Part shown: piece after piece, positions 28,027-39,000 of the stretch | Layout of the letters: each line of letters starts with the position of its first letter | How positions within the stretch are numbered: the stretch's first letter is position 1 | From: DATFVA01 sp963711455 | GTDB lineage: Bacteria; Bacteroidota; Ignavibacteria; Ignavibacteriales; Ignavibacteriaceae | DNA length: 64,000 nucleotides | Assembly: GCA_963711455.1 (NCBI GenBank) | Contig: CAVQEH010000010.1 | Location: 310,001-374,000 of the forward strand | Direction of reading: 5' to 3' | Notes under the pieces: generated by a model | What the model was told of the DNA's origin: nothing | The model's input: only the letters and a program-made list of their open reading frames with translations | The model's database searches: none | Made by a program: the position numbers and the translations under genes

Positions 28027-28881
28027 GTGAGAATAACCAAACAATTTACGAACCGGGAAAGTCAGTCTCTTGATAAATATCTTCAGGAAATTGGCAGGGT
28101 AGATCTGCTTACTCCTGACCAGGAAATTGATTTAGCAATTAAAATAAAAAACGGCGATCATTACGCCCTTGAACGTCTCACCAAAGCCAACTTAAGATTT
28201 GTAGTGAGTGTTGCCAAGCAATATCAGAACCAGGGTTTATCTTTGGGAGATCTTATAAATGAAGGAAACCTCGGATTAATAAAAGCTGCAAAAAGATTCG
28301 ATGAAACAAGAGGATTTAAATTTATTTCCTATGCAGTCTGGTGGATCCGTCAATCAATTCTTCAGGCACTTGCTGAGCAGTCCAGAATAGTAAGACTGCC
28401 TTTAAACCGCGTCGGCGCCTTAAATAAAATTGGAAAAGCTTACAGTAACCTTGAGCAGGAGTTTGAAAGAGAACCCAGTGCGCTTGAGCTTGCTCAGGAA
28501 CTGGATATGGATGTCAGTGAAGTTTCTGATAATCTTAAAATTGCAGGCAGACATATATCGATGGATGCTCCTTTTGCGCAAGGTGAAGAGAATAGTCTGC
28601 TTGATGTTATTGAAAACGATCAGCAGCCTTCACCTGATTTTGTGCTAATGAATGAATCCCTTAAAAGCGAAATTGCAAGAGCTTTATCAACATTATCAGA
28701 CAGGGAAGCTGAAGTAATTAAACTTTATTTTGGTTTGAATAAAGAACATTCGATGACACTTGAAGAAATAGGGGAAAAGTTTAACCTTACAAGGGAAAGA
28801 GTAAGACAGATAAAGGAGAAGGCTATCAGAAGACTAAGGCATGCTTCCCGAAGTAAAAACTTAAAAACATATCTCGGTTAA
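28027..28881 (+). CDS. rpoD: Primary RNA polymerase sigma factor (RpoD/SigA, Bacteroidota type)
   Basis: 284 residues, GTG start. Region 1.2 begins ESQSLDKYLQEIGRVDLLTPDQEI; region 2 contains NLRFVVSVAKQYQNQGLSLGDLINEGNLGLIKAAKRFD and FKFISYAVWWIRQSI; region 4 ends EEIGEKFNLTRERVRQIKEKAIRRLRH. Region 1.1 is missing, as in the primary sigma of Bacteroidota. It should recognise the TTG-N17-TATATT promoters seen in this window. Confidence 0.94.
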   Translation: MRITKQFTNRESQSLDKYLQEIGRVDLLTPDQEIDLAIKIKNGDHYALERLTKANLRFVVSVAKQYQNQGLSLGDLINEGNLGLIKAAKRFDETRGFKFISYAVWWIRQSILQALAEQSRIVRLPLNRVGALNKIGKAYSNLEQEFEREPSALELAQELDMDVSEVSDNLKIAGRHISMDAPFAQGEENSLLDVIENDQQPSPDFVLMNESLKSEIARALSTLSDREAEVIKLYFGLNKEHSMTLEEIGEKFNLTRERVRQIKEKAIRRLRHASRSKNLKTYLG

Positions 28882-28886
28882 TATGA

Positions 28887-29561
28887 ATGCGAAAATTTAC
28901 TAGCAGCATATTATATATTCTGATTTTACTTGCGGCATTCACTTATTATGGTTGTTCCTCCTCTTCTTATTCCTCTCGATATAATGATAATGAAAAAAAC
29001 AAAGATGAAAAATCCCACCAGAGGTTTTCAGATGAAAATGATTTAACCGGTACAACTGATTCCCTCGCAGAAGATGAAGATGAAATCCCCGATGACCAGG
29101 GAATTGATATTACTTCTGTAATGAGTAAACTTAAATCGGATAATAATGAAACTGACCTGGATGCCGATAATAGTACACTGAAAGAAAAAATGTTAATGGA
29201 GATAATTAAATATTTAGATACACCGTATAAATATGGCGGTAATTCTTCCAACGGAATAGATTGCTCTGCGTTCACCCAGACTGTTTATAGTGATGTATTA
29301 TCAATTGAATTAAACAGGTCTGCAAGAGAGCAGTACAAGCAGGGAATAAAGATTTCTAATGCGGAAGATTTAAAATTCGGAGATCTTGTTTTCTTTAATA
29401 CAAGAAGAAGGGTTAAACCCGGACACGTTGGTATTTATATTGGTGACAATCTTTTTGCGCATGCAAGCTCCCGGAACGGCGTCATAGTATCTTCTTTGGA
29501 TCAGAGTTATTATTCACGGCGGTTTATGGGAGGAAGGAGAATAGAAGATAATATCTTTTAA
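28887..29561 (+). CDS. NlpC/P60 family lipoprotein (putative cell-wall endopeptidase)
   Basis: 224 residues. N-terminal hydrophobic signal with a lipobox-like YGC (Cys23), so probably a lipoprotein; an acidic Ser/Asp-rich linker (about 30-100) precedes the NlpC/P60 domain. Catalytic Cys126 (DCSAF), His180 (GHVGIY) and a third-position His192 (AHAS) are all present, so it should cleave peptidoglycan stem peptides. Starts 5 bp after the sigma-factor stop. Confidence 0.9.
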   Translation: MRKFTSSILYILILLAAFTYYGCSSSSYSSRYNDNEKNKDEKSHQRFSDENDLTGTTDSLAEDEDEIPDDQGIDITSVMSKLKSDNNETDLDADNSTLKEKMLMEIIKYLDTPYKYGGNSSNGIDCSAFTQTVYSDVLSIELNRSAREQYKQGIKISNAEDLKFGDLVFFNTRRRVKPGHVGIYIGDNLFAHASSRNGVIVSSLDQSYYSRRFMGGRRIEDNIF

Positions 29562-29713
29562 ATGAAAATGTACATTATGCCATTTACTTTAAACTCACCA
29601 TAAATTTTTAAAACTCAGTCATTACAAATTAACTCTCTGTTTCATTTTAATTGAATCTTCACTTAACTAAATTTGTTAACCATTGATATTAATTCATTTT
29701 AATAAGGAAACAA

Positions 29714-30580
29714 ATGAATTGGCGTTATTCTCTTATTGTAATTCTATTGATTTCGTTTTCAGGGATTTCTCTGACAAATGGTTTTGTTATTACACCAGGG
29801 GATTCTCTTAATAACAACCGCAATTCATCCTCAGCAATTGAAACATTTAAATATGATGTGAAAAAGAGTCTAAATGATGGATTAGATATTATTGAAGCAC
29901 CGGCTCATTTTTCTGCAGGAGATTGGATTACTACAGGTGCAATTGTTGGAGGCACTTCTCTATCAATGTTATTAGATAATGATATAAGAAATGAAGTAAG
30001 AAAAAATCGAACTCAAACTATGGATAATGTTACAAAGATTGGACAATATTATGGCGAAGTTATTCCGGCAGTCTCTTTGTCTGCAGGTATTTATGCTGCA
30101 GGATTAATCTTCCAGGACAATTCTGTTTCGCTTACCGGAAGACTTCTTGGTGAATCTCTTCTTTATGCAGGTACAATTAATATTCTGCTTAAGTTTTTAT
30201 TTTCCCGGAGCCGACCATATACCAATAATGGTAATACGGATTTCTGGAATTATAAATTTAACAATGATTTCTATTCAATGCCTTCAGGTCATACCACGGT
30301 TGCTTTTACCTTATCAACAGTTCTTGCGGAAAGAATTAACAATATTTATGCAACTATAGGTTTATATACTCTGGCTGCATTTACAGCTTATCAGAGGATA
30401 TATTCAGACAATCATTGGTTTTCTGATACTGTTCTTGGAGCAGCAATCGGTATTGTAATAAGCAGGGCTGTTGTTAACCTGAATAAAGATGATCCATATC
30501 AGCATGATGATTTTAATATTTCGGGGACACCTATAATGATAAAACAGGGATTCGGATTCAGTTTTGGTTTTTCTTTTTGA
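29714..30580 (+). CDS. PAP2-superfamily phosphatase with signal peptide
   Basis: 288 residues. N-terminal signal-like segment (residues 4-22), then several hydrophobic helices. All three PAP2 motifs are present: KFLFSRSRP (160-168), PSGH (190-193) and RIYSDNHWFSD (228-238). It may act on lipid phosphates at the periplasmic or outer face. The C-terminus is Gly/Phe-alternating and ends in Phe, unusual for this family. The substrate cannot be read from sequence. Preceded by 152 bp without a gene. Confidence 0.86.
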   Translation: MNWRYSLIVILLISFSGISLTNGFVITPGDSLNNNRNSSSAIETFKYDVKKSLNDGLDIIEAPAHFSAGDWITTGAIVGGTSLSMLLDNDIRNEVRKNRTQTMDNVTKIGQYYGEVIPAVSLSAGIYAAGLIFQDNSVSLTGRLLGESLLYAGTINILLKFLFSRSRPYTNNGNTDFWNYKFNNDFYSMPSGHTTVAFTLSTVLAERINNIYATIGLYTLAAFTAYQRIYSDNHWFSDTVLGAAIGIVISRAVVNLNKDDPYQHDDFNISGTPIMIKQGFGFSFGFSF

Positions 30581-30598
30581 TTGTTTGAGCTCAAACAA

Positions 30599-30661
30599 AA
30601 AAGCCGTCATAGAAATGATGGCTTTAAAAATAAAAACCCGGCAACTAAGTTACCGGGTTAA
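30599..30661 (-). terminator. Tandem intrinsic terminators for the minus-strand T9SS gene
   Basis: Two hairpins, both with T-runs only on the minus strand. The proximal one has an 11-bp stem AACCCGGTAAC/GTTGCCGGGTT (one wobble) with a 3-nt loop, then TTTTTATTTTT; the distal one has a 10-bp stem AAGCCATCAT/ATGACGGCTT, then T6. An 18-bp perfect palindrome centred on GAGCTC (30581-30598) lies just beyond. Confidence 0.8.
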
Positions 30662-30682
30662 CAAAGTAATTGGTTGAAACAA

Positions 30683-33198
30683 TTATTTAAGCAGCATCAT
30701 CTTGCCGGTTTTAAAATATTCACCTGCCTTTAGCCTGTAAAAGTACACACCCGAACTTAAGTCCCCTCCTTTCAATTTTATTGTATAGTTTCCAGGCTGT
30801 TTTTTTTCGTTAACTAATACTTTTATTTCTCTCCCTGTTATATCATATAGCTTGAGCGTAACATTTGTCTCCTCTGGAAGTGTAAAACTTATATTTGTTT
30901 CAGGATTAAAAGGGTTCGGATAATTCTGCTCAAGAGAAAACTTTAATGGAACATTTGTATTTACTTCAATTTCTTTGCTGTACTTTGAACTTCCATTAAA
31001 ATCTATTTGTTTTAACCGGTACTTATATTTCCCGGGACTAACATTTTGATCTGCAAACAAGTATGAATGTTCTTCTGCTGTAGTTCCATTTCCATTAACA
31101 AATCCAATAGTTTCCCATTCTGTTTTGAGCGCTTCATCGAATCGCTCTACATCAAATCCTTTATTATTGGTTTCTGTCGAGGTAGACCATTCTAATAAAA
31201 CCTTGTCATAAATACTTTCTACTTTAAATGAAGTCCATTCAACAGGAATAAATATTGAATCAGTATATTTCACTATAAAACCACTCCCGCCTACTCCATA
31301 TCCTAACCCATTTACCGGTGCATTGAATTTTGCAAATACTTGTGATGGTGGATTTATTTCCTGCCAATTAATGCCATTATTTGTGGTTTCATAAATATGA
31401 GAGAATCCATAAGTCCACCAATGTGCAGTATCCGGGAAAAAAGTAAACTTCCTCGGTTGGTACATTCCCCCTACTGTATCCCAAGTAACTCCAGCATCAA
31501 TAGTTTTATAAAGAATAAAACCAGTATAATCTCCGGTTATCCAACCAGTGTCCTGATTAGTAAAATAAACATCACTTGTATTGTAAAAATCTAAGTTAGT
31601 TTGTTCACTCCAATTAACCCCTCCATTTGTAGTTTTATATGGTCTCCACCCTCCAAGCGTTGCCCATCCATATAATGAATCAACAAAGAATATACTCGTG
31701 AATCCTGCTCCGGGTCTGTTTACCTGTTCAAACCAGTTTTCGCCTCCGTCTGTTGTTTTATAGATTCTTGTTTCTCCAACTGCCCAGCCTGTTTGATGGT
31801 TTATAAAAAATATCTTTGCAATTTGGTTTGTTATACCGTTTGTTTGGTACCAGTTCGCTCCTCCATTTGTTGTCTTATATATTTTACTCGTTGTTGTTCC
31901 TATAAATCCTGTCATACTATCTGTAAAGGTTATACAATTTCCTCCGGGCACTCCTGAATTGTATCCCATCTTGTTCCCCCATCGGTTGTTCTGAACAGCA
32001 TTCCATATGTTCCCTGTCTAAGCACAAATCCCTTCTGTTCATTTGTAAAAAATACATCTGTGAAATCGTCATTTATTATAAGTTTATGCCATACATCTAA
32101 GTTCCCTGTGGCTTTGAATATTCTTAAACCTGTGCCGGCATCATATCCAATATTCTCTTGTCCAAATAATTGCAGTTCATATTCCCCAATGTAGTTTGGA
32201 GGTGTATCTATAAATGACCAGTTTTGCCCTGCATCGATTGTCTTCCATATTCCAACTTCACCCATTACAAAATAACCTGTATCAGGATTTACGTACTTTA
32301 TACAATTTATCGGGTCAGTAGTTGTTTGTCCCCCATTTACCCAGGTATTACCGCCATCGCTGCTGTAGACATTCTTTGCCGTATAGCCAGTTCCTCCATA
32401 ACCTGCTGCCGCTATGTGAAGGCTGTCTATTATATCTATTGTGTAAAGTGGGGCTGTGTCTCCTGCTTGTATAATATCCCAGGTATTTCCCGCATCAGTT
32501 GTTCTCAACACTTTTCCGTCTCCAGCTATAAAGCCATAATTCTCATCCAAGAAATCCAACCACCAGTTATTTCCTGTATAGCCGGGAGTTGTAACCGTCT
32601 GCCAGGTTAATCCTGCATCAGTTGTTTTTATAAGTGAATTACTTGTTCCGCAAGCCCAGCCAAGAGTATCGTTTATCATTTGCAGTCCCCACAAGTCTCC
32701 TGTTACTCCGCTTGTTATTTGTGCAAAGGTTTCTCCCCCATCAGTGGAGCGGAGTATCAGTCCGTTAAAGCCTGAAGCAATTACTGTTTGTCCATCAAAA
32801 GAATTTACTTTTAATATCGGAGTAGTTGTATTTGTTTCTTCTGTTGTCCAGCTTGTACCACCATCTGTTGTTTTTATCAGTGCTCCTAAATCACCAACTG
32901 CCCAGCCTGTATCAACATTTATAAAATGAATCCCGAGGTAATCTACTCTCGGTACTTTGGGGTTTAGTTCTGTCCATACTCCTGTGCTTTCTAAAGGGAA
33001 TAATCTTCTTTTTTCTTCATTAAGGTTTTTGCCGGAATATTTTTGCTGGTAAGATTGCCAACCGTTCTGTAACTCTATTCCGCGGCGGTATTGTATTGGT
33101 ATTTTTTGAGAAGAAGTGTCGGGAGTTTGTGCGAAAGTAAACAATTCGCCTGCAGCAAACAGGTTAATCAATACAACAATTAGCAAAGCAGTTTTCAT
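30683..33198 (-). CDS. Secreted YCF48-type beta-propeller protein with T9SS sorting domain, copy 1 (frameshifted)
   Basis: About 840 residues if repaired. The ATG at 33198 is chosen (GAAGGG upstream; the GTG three codons earlier lacks a site). Signal peptide, then repeated DTGWAVG...IKTTDGGTSW-type units (YCF48-like/BNR propeller), a Fn3-like module (VLLEWSTSTETNNKGFDVERF), and the C-terminal sorting domain beginning FSLEQNYPNPFNPETNI. The frame breaks near 31950-31965: upstream ...GGTRWDTIQ, downstream GVPGGNCITFTDSMTG; one base appears to be missing. Probably exported by T9SS to the surface; function unknown. Tandem paralogue of the next gene. Confidence 0.8.
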
Positions 33199-33276
33199 TT
33201 TATGCACCCTTCAATTAACTTAAGTCTAAATTACTCATCCTACCTGTGAACAGAAATACGTAGATTAAATTTCTTT

Positions 33277-35809
33277 TTATTTTAATAGTATTAACTTTTT
33301 AACAGCAGCAAAACCACTGCTTGTTGTTAGCCTATAGAAATATACGCCTGAACTTAATTCACCTCCTTTCAATTTTATAGTATAATACCCAGGCTGTTTT
33401 TTTTCATTAACTATTACTTTTATTTCCCTCCCTGTTACATCGTATAGCTTAATGCTTACATTGGTCGCCACCGGAATTGTAAAACTTATATTTGTTTCGG
33501 GGTTAAATGGATTAGGATAATTTTGCTCTAGTGAATACTTAGTTGGTTCAGTTATATCAACTTCAACCTCTTTGCTGTATTTATAACTGCCATTATAGTC
33601 TAACTGCTTTAACCTGTAATAATATTTCCTTTCTTTAAGATTTTTATCATTAAAAGAATAAGAATGCTGCTTAGTTGTTGTCCCATTCCCTTGAACAAAT
33701 CCAATCTTTTCCCACTCTGGCTTTTGACCTCTGAATTCCGACCTCTGAATTTCAAAACCTTTATTATTTGTTTCTGTTGCTGTTAACCAAATTAACAAAA
33801 TATCATTATCATTCGCTTCTGCTGTTAATGAAGTTAATTCTACTGGAGTATAGACTGTATCAATATATTTCAAAATCAAACCGCCATTTCCTGCTGCATA
33901 TCCTATCTGGTTAGTGGGTGCCTGGAATTTATTAAACCCTGACGGTACATCATTAGATATATCAATCCAACTATTCCCATTATCAGTTGTTATATATCTA
34001 TGTGAGCCATTGATTATCCAATGTCTCGGATCCGGGAAAAAGTTAAAATGATATGGACTTAGAACATCTGGCACTAAGGACCAGGAAATTCCTTTATCAG
34101 TAGTTATATAAAGAGCACCGTATGAATCTGCATCAGCTATCCAGCCAGTATCCTGATTGATGAAGTAGATATCATTTGAGTTGTAAAAATCCAAGTCAGC
34201 TTGTCTTATCCAATTATTACCTCCATCAGTAGTTTTGTATGGCTGCCAACCTAATCCTGAAACCCAACCATTCAAAGAATCAACAAACGAAATCCCTGTA
34301 AAAATAGGATATGATAATCCAATAAATTGTGTGTACCAATCTTCTCCTGCATTAATTGTTTTTAAAATTGCAGCACCTGCAGTAACTTCCCATCCAATTT
34401 GCGAATTTATAAAAAGAATTCTGTTTATTTCACCTAACGTATCAGGACAATTTGTTTGATACCAACTATCCCCTCCATCAGTGGTTTTCCAGATTGAAGT
34501 ACTTCCCAAATAACCTATAAGGCTATCTGCAAATAACAAACTATATCCGCTAGGTCCCGGGGCTAATTGCCAGTGTTCCCCTGAATCAAATGTCCTGTAT
34601 ACTCTGCCCCAAGGTTCCGGAACTGAGTACAAATCCCTTCTGTTCACTTGTAAAAAATACGTCCACGAAATCATCATTTATTATTAGCTTGTGCCAGTTC
34701 TCAAGATTTCCTACCGTCTTAGATATTTTTAATCCTGTTCCTGCTGCGTATCCAACTTGATTTTCAGGAAATAATTGAAACTCAAATTCTCCTATATCCC
34801 TGATGCTCTCTATGCCTGTCCATTCTTGTCCTCTGTTTGTGGTTTTATACATACCGATTTCACTCATTGTAATATAGCCGGTGTCTGAGTTTATATATTT
34901 TATGCAATTAATTTCGTGAGTTGTCAATGATTGACCCTCTATCCAGGTGTTTCCGCCATCGCTGCTGTAAATATTTTTTGCCGTGTATCCTGTCCCGCCG
35001 TAACCTGCTGCAGCGATATGAAGACTGTCAATTACATCTATTGAATATAGTGCCTGATTATCTCCAGCTTGTATTATGTCCCAGGAATTTCCTCCATCTG
35101 TTGTTTTTATTACTTTACCATTAGCTGCAATAAATCCATAGTTTTCATTCCCCGAAGGGGCAAGCATAAAGTCAATCCACCAATAATCGGAGCTGTAGCC
35201 GGGAGTGAATATTCTTGTCCAGCTTATTCCCGCATCAGTTGTTTTTATAAGTGAATTGCTTGTTCCGCAAGCCCAGCCCAAGGTATCATTTATCATCTGC
35301 AGCCCCCAGAGATCTCCGGTTACTCCACTTGTTATATCTGTCCAGCTATCTCCTCCATCTGTTGAGCGGAGAATCATTCCATTAAAGCCCGATGCAATAA
35401 CAGTTTGTCCATCAAAAGAATTTACTTTTAATACAGGTGTTGTTGTATTTGTTTCTTCAGTTACCCAATCTGTACCACCATCTGTAGTTTTTATTATTGT
35501 TCCCAAATCCCCGCAAGCCCATCCCGTATCAATATTTACAAAATGAATTCCCAGGTAATCCACTCTGGGAACTTTTGGATTTAGTTCTGTCCATACACCT
35601 GTGCCTGATGTTACTTTATCCAAAGGATATAATCTTTTTTTTTCTTCCTGTAAATCCTTTCCCTGGTATTTTTGCTCATAGCTTTGATAACCGGAAGGTA
35701 TTTCAATACCCCGGCGGTATTGTGTTGGTATTTTTTGTCTTGAAGAATCTTGTTGAGCAAAAAGCAAATTACAGAATAAGAAGAAAGTAATAAGCAAAAT
35801 ATTTTTCAT
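33277..35809 (-). CDS. Secreted YCF48-type beta-propeller protein with T9SS sorting domain, copy 2 (frameshifted)
   Basis: Paralogue of the preceding gene along its whole length. Signal peptide MKNILLITFFLFCNLLFAQ, the N-terminal KIPTQYRRGIEIPSGYQSYEQKY block shared with copy 1, YCF48-like repeats, the Fn3-like module and the T9SS domain (YSLEQNYPNPFNPETN). The frame changes near 34610-34615 at a GGGG run (minus strand), as if one G were extra: upstream ...LSSGTLG, downstream RVYRTFDSGEHW. Removing one G joins the frames. Sixty-nine bp upstream of copy 1, same strand. Confidence 0.8.
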
Positions 35810-36031
35810 AAGCAGTTCCTAAAAAAATAAGAAGCCAAATATTGTTTCCCCAATAAACCTGAGACAAGTTAGAAAGTCTGGTAATAATAATCAATAAAAA
35901 TTTTATTAATTTAGAATTCTTATCGGGCTAAAGATCTAAAATAATTTTGCTTTATTATATGAAGTTGAAGTGAATTTTTTTATGAGGTGAAAGCGGAATA
36001 AATCATTACTACTTGAATCACTAAAAGTATA

Positions 36032-36061
36032 AAAAAGCCGCCCAGAAAGTGAGCGGCTTTT
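36032..36061 (-). terminator. Intrinsic terminator after nrdJ
   Basis: Minus-strand stem AAAGCCGC/GCGGCTTT with a loop of about 11 nt, followed by a T-run, 20-50 bp beyond the nrdJ stop. Confidence 0.8.
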
Positions 36062-36081
36062 AACTTCTTAAATAATTTTAT

Positions 36082-39000
36082 TTAGCTGCAACCGGAAGTC
36101 GAACCGCAAGTCATACATTTCAGGCAGGTTCCGTTTCTGACCATAGTTATACTTTGACACTCGGTACATATATCACCTGTATAACCTGCTTCAATAGCTC
36201 TTTTAATTTTCGTTGTCATGTTATTTTTCTGAGAAAAACTCTCCGGATGTCTTCTAATTTTCACTTCCTTTGCAGAACGCGAATAACTGTACAGATCATC
36301 CTCGTCTTTATCCAATTCAACCAATCTTTCGCTCACAATTTCTTCGCTTTCAAATTCCGGTTCAACAATTTTCTTAACAATACCGTGTGAAGCCTTGGAC
36401 TTTAAATCATCTTTATCAACGTGAGCAAGATCGTTTCTCCCGAGGTAATTAACTGCAAGCTCTCTGAAGATATAATCGATAACAGAGGTTGCCATTTTTA
36501 TTTTTTCATTGCCTGTTACAATACCGCTCGGTTCAAAGCGTGTAAATACAAATGCATCTACAAATTCCTCGAGTGGAACACCATGCTGTAAACCCAGCGA
36601 AATGGAAATTGCAAAACAGTTAAGCAGGCTTCTGAAAGCCGCTCCTTCTCTGTGCATATCAATAAATATTTCGCCAAGCTGCCCGTTATCATATTCTCCT
36701 GTTCTTATATAAACTGATTGCCCATTAATTTTTGCTTTCTGAGTATAACCTGTTCTTCTGTCAGGCAGTCTTCTCCTTTTTGCTATATAACGATGAATAA
36801 TTTTTTCTGCAACTTTAATGATATCATTATTCTCTTTATCTTCAATTAACGATTCAAGTTCTTCTTCGCTTATTGAATTTAACGGTTGTGATAATTTTGA
36901 ACCATCACGGTATAGTGCATTCGCTTTAATTCCGAGTTTCCAGGATTGGATATAAGCGTCTTTGATATCATCTACAGATGCTTGGTTTGGTAAATTGATA
37001 GTTTTGGAAATTGCACCTGAAATAAACGGCTGTGCAGATGCCATCATTCTGATGTGTGCTATGGGACGGATGAATCTTGTTCCTTTTTTACCACATTTGT
37101 TGGCGCAATCAAAAACCGGGTAATGCTCATGTTTCAGGAATGGTGCTCCTTCAACCGTCATGGTTCCACACACATAATCATTTGCAGAAGCAATTTCCTG
37201 CTTGGAAAATCCTAGCGTTGTAAGCAGATTGAAATCGTATGAATCGTATTCATCTTCTGATATATTTAATTTCTTAATTAAAAAATCAGTACCAAGAGTG
37301 AACTTGTTAAAAGCAAAACTTAATTCGAAAACCGATGGAAGTGCACGCTCAATTTTTGCAAGCGCTTCATCATTAAATCCTTTTGCTTTAAGTGATTCGT
37401 GATTAATATATGGGCAACCTTCCAGTGAGCCTGAACCTTTTGCATATTTAACTATTTCGTGGATCTGATCTTTATTATAACCTAATCTTTCTAATGCGGG
37501 GGGAATACATTGATTAATTATTTTGAAATAACCACCGCCAGCTAATTTCTTAAACTTAACCAGGGCAAAATCTGGTTCTACCCCAGTTGTGTCACAATCC
37601 ATTACTAATCCGATCGTCCCGGTTGGTGCAATTACAGTAACCTGTGCATTCCTGAAACCATGCAGGGTTCCCATTTCAAGTGCGAGATCAGCATCTTCTC
37701 TTGCTGCTTTTAACAAATCTGAAGGACAATGCTTGGGATTTATTCCGACAGGGTAAATACTCAGACCTTCGTATTCATCATTCGGTACGTTGTAAGCCGC
37801 CCTGCGATGATTTCTTATCACTCTTAGCATTGCATCTTTATTATTTTCATATTTGTTGAATGGTCCGGCTTCTTTTGCTAATTCCGCTGATGCCGCATAA
37901 GCTGTCATATGCATGATGGCTGTCAGAGCTCCGCAGATTGCAAAACCTTCGTTGCTGTCGTAAGGAATACCCTGAAGCATAAGTAAAGAACCGAGATTTG
38001 CATAACCCAGTCCAAGAGTTCTGAAATTATAACTCAGTTGTGCAATTTCTTTACTCGGGAACTGCGCCATAAGTACGCTGATCTCCAATACAATTGTCCA
38101 TAACCTGGTAGAATGCCGAAATGATTCGATTAAAAAATTTTTTGTTAGCGGATCATAAAACTTAACAAGATTTAATGATGCAAGGTTACAGGCAGTGTCA
38201 TCAAGAAACATATATTCACTGCAAGGATTAGAAGCTTTTATTTCACCATCATTCGGACAGGTATGCCATTCATTTATTGTGGTATGAAATTGAGCGCCCG
38301 GATCTGCACAGGACCATGCAGCATAACTTATTTCATCAAATAATTCTTTTGCTTTTAATGTATCACAAGGTTTTGGTTTCCGGTTTTCTTTTTTTGCTCT
38401 TTTCTTTTCAATACGCCAGTAAAGATTCCAGTCGCCATCATTTTGAACTGCTTCCATAAATTCATTTGTAACCCTGATGGAATTGTTGGAATTCTGTCCG
38501 GAGACAGTTATATAGGATTCTGAATTCCAGTCAACATCATAAACAGGAAACTCTATTGATTTAAATCCAAGTTTTGCCAGTTGAATAACTCTTTCAATAT
38601 AATTATTAGGAATCTGAGCTCTCCTGGCTTCCAGTACGGCGTGTTTTAATTTCTTATTAAAGTTTTTATTAAAGCGATCATTTTCAGGATGTTCATCATA
38701 ACATGCTTTCATTATAGCATTTAAATGATAATTGCAAAGATTTGAACCTGCAACAAGTGATGCTACTTTTTGTTCTTCTACAACTTTCCAGTTAATATAT
38801 TCTTCAATATCAGGATGATCCAAATCGAGTGTAACCATTTTTGCAGCACGGCGAGTAGTTCCACCCGATTTTATCGCACCTGCGGACCGGTCGCCAATTT
38901 TTAGAAATGACATCAGACCGGAAGATTTTCCTCCTCCGCTCAATGGTTCATCTGCTCCTCTTATTTCAGAGAAATTTGATCCTGTTCCCGAACCATATTT

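Noticed and set aside
30581..30598. 18-bp perfect palindrome centred on GAGCTC as an operator or attachment site
   Set aside because: It has no loop or T-run and no second copy nearby; it is probably part of the convergent terminator region.
32224..32610. 128-codon plus-strand open frame inside T9SS copy 1
   Set aside because: Cys/Ile-rich antisense translation of the YCF48 repeats, and a similar shadow appears over copy 2.
36154..36390. 78-codon plus-strand open frame over the nrdJ 3' end
   Set aside because: Antisense of a conserved coding region with no ribosome binding site.
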